Shown here in pieces: positions 16,775 to 25,180 of a stretch of 64,000 nucleotides of DNA. Both the position numbers and the translations under genes were made by a program. Location of the stretch: NCBI GenBank assembly GCA_030841105.1, contig JAVEDE010000037.1:1-64000 (forward strand), given 5' to 3'. This stretch comes from Pyrinomonadaceae bacterium (GTDB taxonomy: Bacteria; Acidobacteriota; Blastocatellia; Pyrinomonadales; Pyrinomonadaceae). The stretch's first letter is position 1. Every line of letters starts with the position of its first letter. A model generated the notes under the pieces. It was given only the letters and a program-made list of their open reading frames with translations, had not been told where the DNA came from and did no database searches.

Positions 16775-17893
16775 CTACTCGTAAGTTTCAAACGCGCCCG
16801 CGTCGGCGTTTAAGAGGAGCGAGGGTTCGTTGCGGGCGACGCGGCGCAGGAGCAGCGGGTCGTCGAAGAGTTGGTAGAGTCCTTTGACGATGGCGTGGCG
16901 CGGGTCTTCGGCCATGTGCGTGGAGAGGCGCGTCTCGCTTTGCAGGAAGGCGGCCATGCCGTCGAGGAGTGCGCCGCCGCCCGTCAGCATCAGCCCGCGG
17001 TCGTAGATGTCGGCGGCCACTTCGGGCGACAACTCGGCCAGACCACGCTGCACCACGCGCGCGATGCGCTGCGCGACGCTCTGCGCCGCGAGGCACACTT
17101 CGTCGCTCGTCACGTCGGCCGCGCGCGGCGTGCCGCTCTGCACGTCGCGCCCTTTGACGGTCATCGTCCGCGAGGGGTCTTTCGGTTCGATGGCCGAGGC
17201 CAGATCGATCTTCAAGCGTTCGGCCGTGGGCGCGCCGATGATCAGGCCGTGGTGGCGGCGCAGGCGATCCATGATTGCCTCGTCAATGTCGGAACTCCCC
17301 ACCCGCTCGGCCTGCGCGTAGACGATCATGCCGAGCGCGACGATGGCGACGTTTGTGGTTGCGCCGCCGATGTCCACCACCGCCGAAGCCTTCGGCTCGT
17401 CCACCGAGACGCCCGCGCCGATGGCCGCCGCCAAACCTTCCTCCACCATGTAGACGCGCCCGATGTGCGCCGCCTCGGCCGCCGCCATCAGCGCGCGCTG
17501 CTCGACGTGCGTCACGCCCGACAGCACGCTCATCACGGCGCGACGACTGAAATGCGAGATGCCGCTGCGCGCCTTGCGCACGAAGTGATCGAGCATGCGC
17601 TGCGAACGTTCGAAGTCGGCGACGACGCCGTCCACCATGGGCATGACGAGCGTCACGTCGCGCGCTTCGCGCCCCTGCATCGTGTGCGCCTCGCGCCCGA
17701 TGGCGACGATTTCGCCCGTCGTCTTGCTGACGGCGACGACCGAAGGTTCGTCTACGACGACGCCGCGCCCGCGCACCGAGATGATCGTGCTGGCCGAACC
17801 GAGGTCAATCGCCATCGAGTCGGAAACCAGATCGCGGAGCGCGTCTAAGCCCATCAACGCCCGCGTCTTTCGCATGAAGGAGCTTGATCTCAT
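16775..17893 (-). CDS. mreB: Rod shape-determining actin homologue MreB
   Basis: MreB polymerises under the membrane and directs lateral wall synthesis. The 372-residue product shows the actin-fold phosphate-1 motif MAIDLGSAST, the phosphate-2 motif VVDIGGATTN and the adenosine motif GLMLTGGGALLDG, plus the MVEEGLAAAIGAG stretch typical of MreB. The start at 17893 (MRSSSFMRK) is preferred; the ATG six codons later is also possible, and an upstream in-frame start at 18034 adds 47 residues with no similarity. mreC and mreD are not adjacent, which is uncommon. Confidence 0.92.
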   Translation of the reverse strand: MRSSSFMRKTRALMGLDALRDLVSDSMAIDLGSASTIISVRGRGVVVDEPSVVAVSKTTGEIVAIGREAHTMQGREARDVTLVMPMVDGVVADFERSQRMLDHFVRKARSGISHFSRRAVMSVLSGVTHVEQRALMAAAEAAHIGRVYMVEEGLAAAIGAGVSVDEPKASAVVDIGGATTNVAIVALGMIVYAQAERVGSSDIDEAIMDRLRRHHGLIIGAPTAERLKIDLASAIEPKDPSRTMTVKGRDVQSGTPRAADVTSDEVCLAAQSVAQRIARVVQRGLAELSPEVAADIYDRGLMLTGGGALLDGMAAFLQSETRLSTHMAEDPRHAIVKGLYQLFDDPLLLRRVARNEPSLLLNADAGAFETYE

Positions 17894-18082
17894 AACACCC
17901 GAAGCCTGTGCAAACGCCGGAAAAATTTTGTAAAAAGGGGCGCGAACATCATAGCACACGGCGGCGACGCCGCGCCGAACGTTAACGTGCGGTCGCGACG
18001 TGACACACGGCAAGGCGCGGGTGCGACGCCGCACACGGCGGGACGCGACGCGCGGCCGGACGCGGGCAGAAGTTTTTGCGTC
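17894..18082. other. Intergenic region between mreB and the porin promoter
   Basis: No gene is supported here. The region contains GC-rich sequence and, on the minus strand, must hold the mreB promoter, which I cannot place with confidence. Confidence 0.4.
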
Positions 18083-18126
18083 TGTAATACTTCGTTCAGG
18101 TCTTGTTAATCTGCGCCGCTTAGACT
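18083..18126 (+). promoter_or_regulatory. PHO-box-like repeats and -10 of the porin promoter
   Basis: Three hexamers occur at exact 11-base steps: TGTAAT (18083), GTTCAG (18094) and GTTAAT (18105). After exactly 10 bases comes a -10-like TAGACT (18121-18126). The same geometry is found before pstS, including the 10-base spacer. There is no separate -35, as expected for a PhoB-activated promoter. Confidence 0.55.
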
Positions 18127-18356
18127 GTCGCCCTGCGCGTCCGCAGTCATTGAATCAGGGTCGCGCTTTTCATCCGCCGTCTCCGGCGTTGAAGAGATTC
18201 GATATTTTCCGCCGCGCCGACTTTATGATAACGTCGCATCGCCAATCTACAACGCGGCTGATGCCCGCTCAGGGCGCGTTCCGTCCCGCGCGCCCTCTCG
18301 ATGTTTGCCGCCAACGTCCGACGCTCTTTCTTTTTCGACTTAAGGAAGGACTTACC

Positions 18357-20177
18357 ATGATTACTGTCGCCGCCCGATGCGCACTGCTCACGTGCGCACT
18401 CTTCGTCGCTCTCAACTGCTGCGCCTTCGCGCAAACGCCCGCGACTCCCGCCGCCGTCGTCCTCAAGCCCGATGCGAACGCGCAGACTTCCGCCGTCGCC
18501 GCGTCGCCGACGCACGGCGATGACGCCTCCCCTCTAGACGACGTGCGCAGGCAGTTGCGCGAACAGCAGGCCGAGATCGAACGCCTGCGCGCGACGCTCG
18601 CCGAACAGTCCAGACTCCTCAACGAACTCCTCGCGCGCACCGCCGTCGCCGCCCCGCGCACAGACCCGAACACAGCGACCGTCGCGGCAGCGGTCTATTC
18701 GTCAAACGACGTGGTGGCGACCGACACGCTGCGCCGCGCCGCCGTGCCGGGGCAGGAGGCGGCGACGAAGAACCCGCAGACCGAGGGCGTGGACGCGCGC
18801 GTCCGTGCCATCGAGACGCAGATGCAGAAGACGACCGAGACGCTCGCACGCCAACTCGGCTCGATCTCCTTCAGCGGCGACATACGCCTGCGCTACGAGG
18901 GACAGTTCGGCCAGTTGAACGCGCTCGCGAACGCGGAGAACCCGGCCATCCTCGGCAACGAGTTGACTCCGCGTCACCGCTTGCGGGTACGCGCGCGCCT
19001 TGCCCTGCGCGGCCAGATCGGCAAGCAGTTCGACTGGGGCTTGCGCTTCGCCACCGGCACGCCCGCCGACCTGACGGCCAGCAACCAGACGCTCACAGAC
19101 TTCTTCGACCGCAAACAGTTCGCGCTCGATCAAGCGTACCTCACCTATCGCCCCGCCGCCCTGCCCGGCCTGCGGCTGCAAGGCGGGAAGTTCGAGACGC
19201 CTTGGCTCTTCACCGAGATGACCTTCGACGTTGACAACCAGCCCGAAGGCTTGAACGAAAGCTACACGCGCGACTTCAAACACGGCGCGTTCAAGAACCT
19301 GACGCTCGTCGCGTGGCAACTTCCGCTGCTCGAACGTCAGTCGGCCTTCGTCCTCGGCGCGGACGGTCGCGCCAACGTGGACGCCTCGCGGCGCGGCGGG
19401 CGCGACCTCGCCCTCTACGGCGCGCAGGCGCGCACACGCATCGCCCTCGGCGACAAGGCCGCGCTCACGCTCTCGGCCGCCGACCTCTATTATTCCGGCA
19501 CGCAGTTCATCACGCCCGCGCAGTTCTTCGGCGGTCAACTGCAAGTGCCCGTCACCGTCACGATCCCGGCCACGGGCACGACCCCGTCGCAGACCGTCGC
19601 GGGCTTCGCCGCCGTCCCGCGCGACCTGCTCGTCGCGGGCAGCAGCCTCGGCATCACTGCCGCCAACACCAACGCCGTCAACCGCGACGGGCGGCTCTCG
19701 TCCGGCTTCAACCTCGCAGACTTCATCGGCCGCCTCGAACTGACGCAGAGCAAACGCTTCCCCGTCACAGTGCTCTTCAACTTCGTCACCAACACGCAGG
19801 CGCACGACGTGGTGCTGGCGGGCGCGAACGGCGCGAACCGCGTCGTCGAGAACGACGAGCACCACGGCTTCTGGGCAGAGGCGCAGGCGGGCAAGTCGCG
19901 CGAGCGCGGCGACATCCTGTTCAACTACACGTTCATGCACATCGAGAAGGACGCCGTGCTCACGCCCTTCAACCTCTCCGACATCGCGCAGCCTTCGGAC
20001 GTGCGCGCCCATCGCGTGCTGTTCAGTTACACCGTTGACCCGCGCGTCGTGCTCTCGCTCAACGGCTATTTCACGCAACGCCTGAACGGCGTGGCCGGGC
20101 CGTTCGGCCTGACGCCCGCCGGATCGCTCAACCGCCCGACCTCGCGCGTGCAATTCGACACGCTGTTTCGCTTCTGA
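18357..20177 (+). CDS. Outer-membrane porin with N-terminal coiled coil
   Basis: The 606-residue protein begins with a signal peptide (to about residue 26, cleavage after CAFA), a short coiled coil (about residues 58-90, DDVRRQLREQQAEIERLRAT), a variable linker, and a beta-barrel of about 440 residues starting at FSGDIRLRYEGQFGQ and ending in aromatic RFQFDTLFRF-like residues (VQFDTLFRF). It fits the Porin_5-type putative porins. A Shine-Dalgarno AAGGAAGG lies 8 bases before the ATG. The PHO-box-like promoter suggests induction by phosphate starvation, like PhoE or OprP in function, which is inference. Two strong hairpins follow the stop. Confidence 0.82.
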   Translation: MITVAARCALLTCALFVALNCCAFAQTPATPAAVVLKPDANAQTSAVAASPTHGDDASPLDDVRRQLREQQAEIERLRATLAEQSRLLNELLARTAVAAPRTDPNTATVAAAVYSSNDVVATDTLRRAAVPGQEAATKNPQTEGVDARVRAIETQMQKTTETLARQLGSISFSGDIRLRYEGQFGQLNALANAENPAILGNELTPRHRLRVRARLALRGQIGKQFDWGLRFATGTPADLTASNQTLTDFFDRKQFALDQAYLTYRPAALPGLRLQGGKFETPWLFTEMTFDVDNQPEGLNESYTRDFKHGAFKNLTLVAWQLPLLERQSAFVLGADGRANVDASRRGGRDLALYGAQARTRIALGDKAALTLSAADLYYSGTQFITPAQFFGGQLQVPVTVTIPATGTTPSQTVAGFAAVPRDLLVAGSSLGITAANTNAVNRDGRLSSGFNLADFIGRLELTQSKRFPVTVLFNFVTNTQAHDVVLAGANGANRVVENDEHHGFWAEAQAGKSRERGDILFNYTFMHIEKDAVLTPFNLSDIAQPSDVRAHRVLFSYTVDPRVVLSLNGYFTQRLNGVAGPFGLTPAGSLNRPTSRVQFDTLFRF

Positions 20178-20198
20178 GGCTACCGGAGACAAACGTCG

Positions 20199-20277
20199 CG
20201 CGGCGACCTCACATAGAAATTAACGGCGACTTCATCAACATTTAAGTCGCCGTTAATTTCCTTGTAGCGTCGCCGCG
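20199..20277 (+). terminator. Two-tier stem-loop downstream of the porin
   Basis: A perfect 17-bp stem (20216-20232 with 20244-20260, loop of 11) sits inside an outer 9-bp stem CGCGGCGAC/GTCGCCGCG (20199-20207 with 20269-20277). There is no clear T run, so it may protect the 3' end or assist termination. Confidence 0.55.
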
Positions 20278-20335
20278 TTAGAGTCTCACTCGCACCACCC
20301 CGCCACACATCGTCTCGCCTGACTTATTGCGGACA

Positions 20336-20385
20336 GGGGTCGCGCCGTGCTTCTCCCCGAAGCCTGACGCGACCCCATTTTTTTA
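20336..20385 (+). terminator. Rho-independent terminator
   Basis: Stem GGGGTCGCG/CGCGACCCC (20336-20344 with 20368-20376) is followed by ATTTTTTTA on the plus strand. It is the likely transcription end for the porin. Confidence 0.75.
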
Positions 20386-20419
20386 TCCGCCGTAACTGAA
20401 CTATGACCTGACGGCTCTT

Positions 20420-22933
20420 TTAAGCCACCTGCGAATAACGGACGACCTTCTCGTGCGGGCGCGCGGAGTTGACGAGCGTCTCGACCGTGGGTTCGACCGT
20501 GTAGGTGTCGCAGATCAAGTTCTCCGCCGCCTTCGCGCCCACGGGCTTCGAGAAGAAATAGCCCTGCCCGTTTTCGCAACCTAGCTTTCTGAGCGCGGCG
20601 AGTTGTTCTTTCGTCTCCACGCCCTCGGCGATGACGTTCATGCCGAGGTTCTGCGCGAGGCTCACAATCGTCCGCACGATCTCCACGTTCTCGCCGTCCT
20701 CCGACATGTTGACCACGAACGAGCGGTCAACCTTCAACGTGTCAATCGGGAAACGATGCAGGTAACTGAGCGACGAGTAGCCCGTGCCGAAATCGTCAAT
20801 GCTCAACTTGATGCCGAGCGCGCGCAGGTTCTTGAGCATCTGTGTGGCCGTCTCCACGTTATCCATCACCGCGCTCTCTGTGATTTCGAGTTTCAGCCCC
20901 TCCGGGTTGATCTTCGTCTCGGCGATGATCTGCGTCACGCGCTGGATGAGATCGCTCTGGATAAACTGCTTGCTCGACAAGTTGACGCTGACGAACAGGG
21001 GCGGGTCGGACGGGAATATTTTCTGCCAGCGTTCCATCTGGCGGCACGCCTCGCGCAACACCCACTCGCCGATGTCCACGATGAGGCCAGTCTCTTCCGC
21101 GAGCGGGATGAAGTTGGCGGGCGAGATGAAGCCGCGCTCCGGGTGATTCCAGCGCACCAGCGCCTCGAAGCCCGAAATCTTGAACGTCTCCAGATCAACG
21201 ATTGACTGGTAGTAGACGACCAACTCGTTGCGCTCGACCGCCATGCGCAAGGCCGTCTCCATCTGCAAGAGATCGTTGACCTGCGCGTGCATCGCGGAGT
21301 CGTAAATTTCGTGGCGGTTCTTGCCGAGCGACTTCGCGCGGTACATCGCGGCGTCCGCATCGCGGATCAGCCCTTCGGCCTGATGATAGCTCGTCCAACT
21401 CGAAGCCACGCCGATGCTCACCGTCGTGAAGACCTCGCGGCCGTTGAGCGTGAACGAAGCGGCCAACTCGCTCTTGATGCGTTCCGCGACCTCGATGGCC
21501 TCGTTCTCTTCGTAGATGTCTTCGAGCAGGAGGACGAACTCGTCGCCGCCGAGACGCGCCACCGTGTCGCCCGCCCTGACGCACTTCCAAAGCCTGACCG
21601 CTACCTCTTTGAGCAACTGGTCGCCGACGGCGTGACCCAAACTGTCGTTGATGATCTTGAAGCGGTCGAGGTCAACGTAGAGGACTGCGAACTTGCGCGC
21701 CTCGTTGCGCTGGGCGCGGGCGATGGCGAGTTCGAGGTGGTCTATGAACATCGCGCGGTTGGGCAGCCCGGTCAACACGTCGTGCATCGCCTCGTGTTGG
21801 AGTTGCTCTTCGGCGCGCTTGCGATCCGTGATGTCCTGAATCTGGAAGACGAGCGGCGTAGAGGCCGCGTGCGAGCCGCCCGCCAGAGACGCGCTCCACA
21901 GCCCCCATACCTTATGCCCCGACTTGTGCTGGAAGCGCACTTCGCACTGGTCAATGGTGCTGTTGCCTTTACGCAGACGCTTGATCGCCTCGACCGCCAC
22001 GCTCAAGTCGTCCGGGTGAATGACCGTCAGGAAGTCCGTGATGATCATCTCGCGTTCCGAGTAGCCCAGAATTTTACAGAGCGCGCGGTTGACCTGTAGC
22101 CAGCGTCCCTCCGAAGAGACGAGCGCCATACCGATGGCCGCGAAGTCGAACGCGTTGCGGAAACGGTCTTCGTCGCTCTGGGCGTTGTTGGTGTTCGCCA
22201 CGGCCACTTGAGCCTGCGCGGGCACGCTGATGAAGTGATTGTCCCGGTAAGAGGTATAGGCGAAATACGCGATGGCGACGGCCACGCCCGCGAGCGTGAC
22301 GGGGTTGAGTCCGACGGCGTGCGTGACGCCCGCCGCCAACCCGGCCACGCACCCGGCCGCCAGATAGACCGAGAGCGGCTTGAGATAACTTTTAACGAAA
22401 GCCTGCCAGCGTTTCTGCTGCGGGCTGGCGCTCCGGCCGGTCAGCGTGATGCCCGCGCTGACGATTGACTGCGCGACGATCAACGCGGCGAGCGCGGTGA
22501 TGATGGCGGGTGTGTCCCCGGCCTGTATGAGTTCGGGCACGGAGCCGAACCCGAAGCAGAGCAGCAGCGCGACGAGGAAGGTCGGGAGGATCGAGATCGC
22601 CGAACGGCAGATGAGCGCGGTCAGGCTCTTGCTCGAATGGAGCAACACGCAGGGCGTGACGACGCACGCCAAGACGGCCGCCGCCTCTGCGTCGAACACC
22701 AGCATGGAGAGGAGCAGGAAACTGTCCGTCAGGTAAATGTGATTGCCCGCCCCGGCGATCTTCACCGGGAAGCTCGAACTGGCGCGCACGGCCAGCAGGG
22801 CGAACAGTAAAAGCGGGAGTCCGATATGTGCCACCGGCAGGCAATAGATTGCCGCCAGAAAAACGATGGCATAGACAGACAGGATCACCTTCGTATAGGT
22901 GCTGACGGCTTCGTGTTCGCTCAGGCTCTTCAT
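20420..22933 (-). CDS. Membrane PAS-GGDEF-EAL cyclic-di-GMP protein
   Basis: The 837-residue protein starts with a membrane sensor of about seven hydrophobic segments (residues about 15-230). A PAS domain follows (about 258-375, with the PAC end ITDRKRAEEQLQHEAMHD), then a diguanylate cyclase domain with an intact active site RLGGDEFVLL and an EAL phosphodiesterase domain with SGFEALVRW, ITESAVMDN, IDDFGTGYSS and VIAEGVET. Both enzyme motifs look complete, so it could make and degrade c-di-GMP. It is divergently transcribed from the DUF47-pit operon, sharing a 357-base control region. Confidence 0.94.
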   Translation of the reverse strand: MKSLSEHEAVSTYTKVILSVYAIVFLAAIYCLPVAHIGLPLLLFALLAVRASSSFPVKIAGAGNHIYLTDSFLLLSMLVFDAEAAAVLACVVTPCVLLHSSKSLTALICRSAISILPTFLVALLLCFGFGSVPELIQAGDTPAIITALAALIVAQSIVSAGITLTGRSASPQQKRWQAFVKSYLKPLSVYLAAGCVAGLAAGVTHAVGLNPVTLAGVAVAIAYFAYTSYRDNHFISVPAQAQVAVANTNNAQSDEDRFRNAFDFAAIGMALVSSEGRWLQVNRALCKILGYSEREMIITDFLTVIHPDDLSVAVEAIKRLRKGNSTIDQCEVRFQHKSGHKVWGLWSASLAGGSHAASTPLVFQIQDITDRKRAEEQLQHEAMHDVLTGLPNRAMFIDHLELAIARAQRNEARKFAVLYVDLDRFKIINDSLGHAVGDQLLKEVAVRLWKCVRAGDTVARLGGDEFVLLLEDIYEENEAIEVAERIKSELAASFTLNGREVFTTVSIGVASSWTSYHQAEGLIRDADAAMYRAKSLGKNRHEIYDSAMHAQVNDLLQMETALRMAVERNELVVYYQSIVDLETFKISGFEALVRWNHPERGFISPANFIPLAEETGLIVDIGEWVLREACRQMERWQKIFPSDPPLFVSVNLSSKQFIQSDLIQRVTQIIAETKINPEGLKLEITESAVMDNVETATQMLKNLRALGIKLSIDDFGTGYSSLSYLHRFPIDTLKVDRSFVVNMSEDGENVEIVRTIVSLAQNLGMNVIAEGVETKEQLAALRKLGCENGQGYFFSKPVGAKAAENLICDTYTVEPTVETLVNSARPHEKVVRYSQVA

Positions 22934-23098
22934 TTAGCTTCAACTGAATCGGGTTTTGTTCGCTCACCTCAGGCGAGCGTCTGACCCATCCACCAAGCAA
23001 TTCAAAGGCCACCCTCACGCCCCACGAACAAACGCGATAATTCCAACTAACTCGCAAAACTCCGCGTCCCGCGCTCAAGCTGACTGACACGTCCGACG

Positions 23099-23129
23099 TT
23101 CAAACTGACTTGCGCCACGTCAGTTTGAA
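23099..23129. promoter_or_regulatory. 11-bp inverted repeat in the divergent GGDEF/DUF47 control region
   Basis: TTCAAACTGAC (23099-23109) and its exact complement GTCAGTTTGAA (23119-23129) are separated by nine bases. It may be an operator or a transcript hairpin. The rest of the 22934-23290 gap holds the PHO-like box and promoter listed next. Confidence 0.5.
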
Positions 23130-23201
23130 AGAAATAACGTCACCCTTCCGACGCCGCCCGCCGGTTCGATCCACGGCAGTTCGCTCCCCGTCTCACCTAC
23201 C

Positions 23202-23249
23202 GTTCAGCCCGCGTTCACCTTGAAAAGCGCGCCCCGGTTCGTCTATAGT
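23202..23249 (+). promoter_or_regulatory. PHO-box-like repeats abutting a full -35/-10 promoter for DUF47-pit
   Basis: GTTCAG (23202) and GTTCAC (23213) are 11 bases apart; a weaker TCTCAC lies a further 11 upstream. Immediately after comes TTGAAA (23220-23225), an 18-base spacer and TATAGT (23244-23249). Unlike the porin and pstS boxes, this promoter has its own -35, so control may be of a different sign. Confidence 0.5.
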
Positions 23250-23290
23250 GCGGATTCTTCTTTCAATCCCACAACGGAGCCGGTAAAAAG

Positions 23291-23917
23291 ATGGCGCGTT
23301 TCAGTTTTCTGCCCCGCGAGGATCAATATTTCTCTTTCTTCTCGCAGATGACTTCATACATCTACGATGCCTCGACCATTCTCGTCGAGATGATGGGCGA
23401 GGGCGGCGGCCACGACTACAACGCCTACGCCCAGCGCATCAAGACCATCGAGCACGCCTGCGATGAACTGACGCACACCATCTCGACCAGCCTCAACAAG
23501 TCGTTCATTACTCCCTTCGACCGCGAAGACATCTACGAGTTATCGAGCGCGCTCGACGACGTGGTTGATCTCATTGACGACGCCGCGCGCGCCATGGTCA
23601 TGTTCAACATTCAGGGCAGCACGCAGCACGCGCGCGCCTTCGCCGATGTCATCCAGCGCATGGCCGTGCAACTCCACGAGATCGTCTCGACGCTCGCGCG
23701 CCCCACGGGCATCAACCAGCGGCTCGTCGAAATCCACCGCCTTGAGAACGTCGCCGACGATACCTATCACGCGGCCATCGGCGAACTGTTCCGGCAGGAG
23801 TCAGACCCGCTCACCGTCCTGAAGTTCAAAGAGATTTACGAAAAACTCGAAGCCACCGTTGACCGCTGCGAACAGGTCGCCAACATCATCGAAAGCGTGA
23901 TCATCAAGAACGCCTGA
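23291..23917 (+). CDS. DUF47 (PhoU-like) phosphate transport accessory protein
   Basis: The 208-residue all-helical protein begins MARFSFLPREDQYFSFFSQ and has two PhoU-like helical halves with the metal-binding-type acidic repeats HACDELTH and RLENVADDTYH. DUF47 proteins are regularly encoded just before pit and modulate low-affinity phosphate uptake. The ATG at 23291 follows ACGGAGCC by ten bases. A heptad hairpin separates it from pit. Confidence 0.9.
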   Translation: MARFSFLPREDQYFSFFSQMTSYIYDASTILVEMMGEGGGHDYNAYAQRIKTIEHACDELTHTISTSLNKSFITPFDREDIYELSSALDDVVDLIDDAARAMVMFNIQGSTQHARAFADVIQRMAVQLHEIVSTLARPTGINQRLVEIHRLENVADDTYHAAIGELFRQESDPLTVLKFKEIYEKLEATVDRCEQVANIIESVIIKNA

Positions 23918-23924
23918 AAGGAAT

Positions 23925-24012
23925 GGATGAGGGATGAGGGACGAGGGATGAACAAAAGCATTCAAACGATTGAGTGCTTTCCGGTTCATCTCTCATCCCT
24001 CATCCCTCATCC
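23925..24012. repeat. Heptad inverted repeat, GGATGAG class
   Basis: Left arm 23925-23953 (GGATGAG and GGACGAG heptads) and right arm 23983-24012 differ at about two of 29 positions. The loop holds a second 10-bp stem, AAGCATTCAA/TTGAGTGCTT (23956-23965 with 23970-23979). The element starts 8 bases after the DUF47 stop and ends 12 bases before the pit ATG. Confidence 0.9.
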
Positions 24013-24024
24013 TTCATTGCTCCT

Positions 24025-25065
24025 ATGTCTGTCACCTTAGCGTTCGTCATCTTCATCATCTTCATCGCGCTCGTCTTCGACTACATCAACGGCTTTCATG
24101 ATGCGGCGAACTCGATTGCGACGGTGGTTTCGACGCGCGTGCTCTCGCCGGGCATGGCCGTCGTGTGGGCGTCGTTCTTCAACTTCATCGCCTTCGCCCT
24201 ACTCGGCACGCGCGTCGCCAAGACCATCGGCGGCGACCTCGTGCGGATCGAATTGATCCAGCCCGACCTGCGCCTCTACGTGCTCTTGGCCGCCCTGCTC
24301 GGCGCGGTCATCTGGAACTTGATCACGTGGTATCTCGCGCTCCCCACGTCGAGTTCGCACGCGCTCGTCGGCGCTTACGCGGGCGCGGCGGTAGCAGCCT
24401 ACGGCGGCTTCGGGGATTTGTTGAAAGCCGAAGGCTGGATCAAGACGCTCATCTTCATCATCGCCTCGCCGCTCATCGGCCTGACCTTCGGCTTCATCCT
24501 GATGGTCGCCGTCTACTGGCTCTTCCGCCGCTCGACGCCGACGCGCGTGGACAAACTTTTCCGGCGCGGCCAACTGCTCTCGGCCGCCGCCTACTCGCTC
24601 GGCCACGGCGGCAACGACGCGCAAAAGACGATGGGCATCATCACCATCGTCCTCGTCACTAGCGGTCTAATCGAAGCGGGCGCGGGCGGCAAACTTCCCG
24701 ACATCCCGCTCTGGGTCGTGCTGACGGCACATGCGGCGATTGCCGCCGGGACGCTCTCCGGCGGCTGGCGCATCGTCCACACGATGGGATCGAAGATCAC
24801 GAAACTCAAACCCGTCGGCGGCTTCTGCGCCGAGACGGCCGGAGCGCTGACGCTCTTCGGCGCGACGCTTGCGGGTATCCCCGTCTCCACCACGCACACG
24901 ATCACGGGCGCGATCGTCGGCGTCGGCGCGACGCGCCGCCTGTCGGCCGTCAAGTGGGGCATCGCGGGTCGCATCGTCTGGGCGTGGGTCTTGACGATCC
25001 CCCTCGCCGCCATCATCGCCGCCATCTCGTTCCTCGTCATCCGTCTGATTGACCGTCTCACTTAG
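24025..25065 (+). CDS. pit: Low-affinity inorganic phosphate transporter PitA/PiT family
   Basis: The 346-residue membrane protein has about ten hydrophobic segments and both PiT signature repeats: GFHDAANSIATVVSTRVLSP in the N-terminal half and HGGNDAQKTMGI in the C-terminal half, followed by GIPVSTTHTITGAIVG. It imports metal-phosphate with protons. The start at 24025 is chosen; seventeen further in-frame codons upstream translate the heptad repeat and are not likely to be used. No ribosome binding site is evident, because the repeat arm runs up to the start. Confidence 0.94.
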   Translation: MSVTLAFVIFIIFIALVFDYINGFHDAANSIATVVSTRVLSPGMAVVWASFFNFIAFALLGTRVAKTIGGDLVRIELIQPDLRLYVLLAALLGAVIWNLITWYLALPTSSSHALVGAYAGAAVAAYGGFGDLLKAEGWIKTLIFIIASPLIGLTFGFILMVAVYWLFRRSTPTRVDKLFRRGQLLSAAAYSLGHGGNDAQKTMGIITIVLVTSGLIEAGAGGKLPDIPLWVVLTAHAAIAAGTLSGGWRIVHTMGSKITKLKPVGGFCAETAGALTLFGATLAGIPVSTTHTITGAIVGVGATRRLSAVKWGIAGRIVWAWVLTIPLAAIIAAISFLVIRLIDRLT

Positions 25066-25082
25066 GACGCGCCCCGTCGTCC

Positions 25083-25137
25083 GTTAACATAAATTTAAAG
25101 CCATGTTCAGGTGCGTGTAACAGCCCCGCGCTATCCT
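25083..25137 (+). promoter_or_regulatory. Four PHO-box-like repeats and -10 of the pst promoter
   Basis: GTTAAC (25083), TTTAAA (25094), GTTCAG (25105) and TGTAAC (25116) occur at exact 11-base steps. Ten bases after the last repeat lies TATCCT (25132-25137) as -10. This is the clearest PhoB-type site in the window and has the same spacer as the porin site. Confidence 0.7.
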
Positions 25138-25180
25138 CGGAGACTTCTATGCGAGTCTTAAACTTCCGAGGAGAGTGACG

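Noticed and set aside
17894-18034. 47-residue N-terminal extension of MreB
   Set aside because: The extra residues have no resemblance to MreB, whose conserved part starts near MAIDLGSAST.
18000-18356. N-terminal extension of the porin
   Set aside because: The extended frame is Arg-rich, contains the promoter elements and hides the clear signal peptide starting at 18357.
25135-25171. Inverted repeat CCTCGG/CCGAGG around the pstS leader that could hide the ribosome binding site
   Set aside because: The left arm overlaps the proposed -10 (25132-25137), so it would not be part of the transcript.
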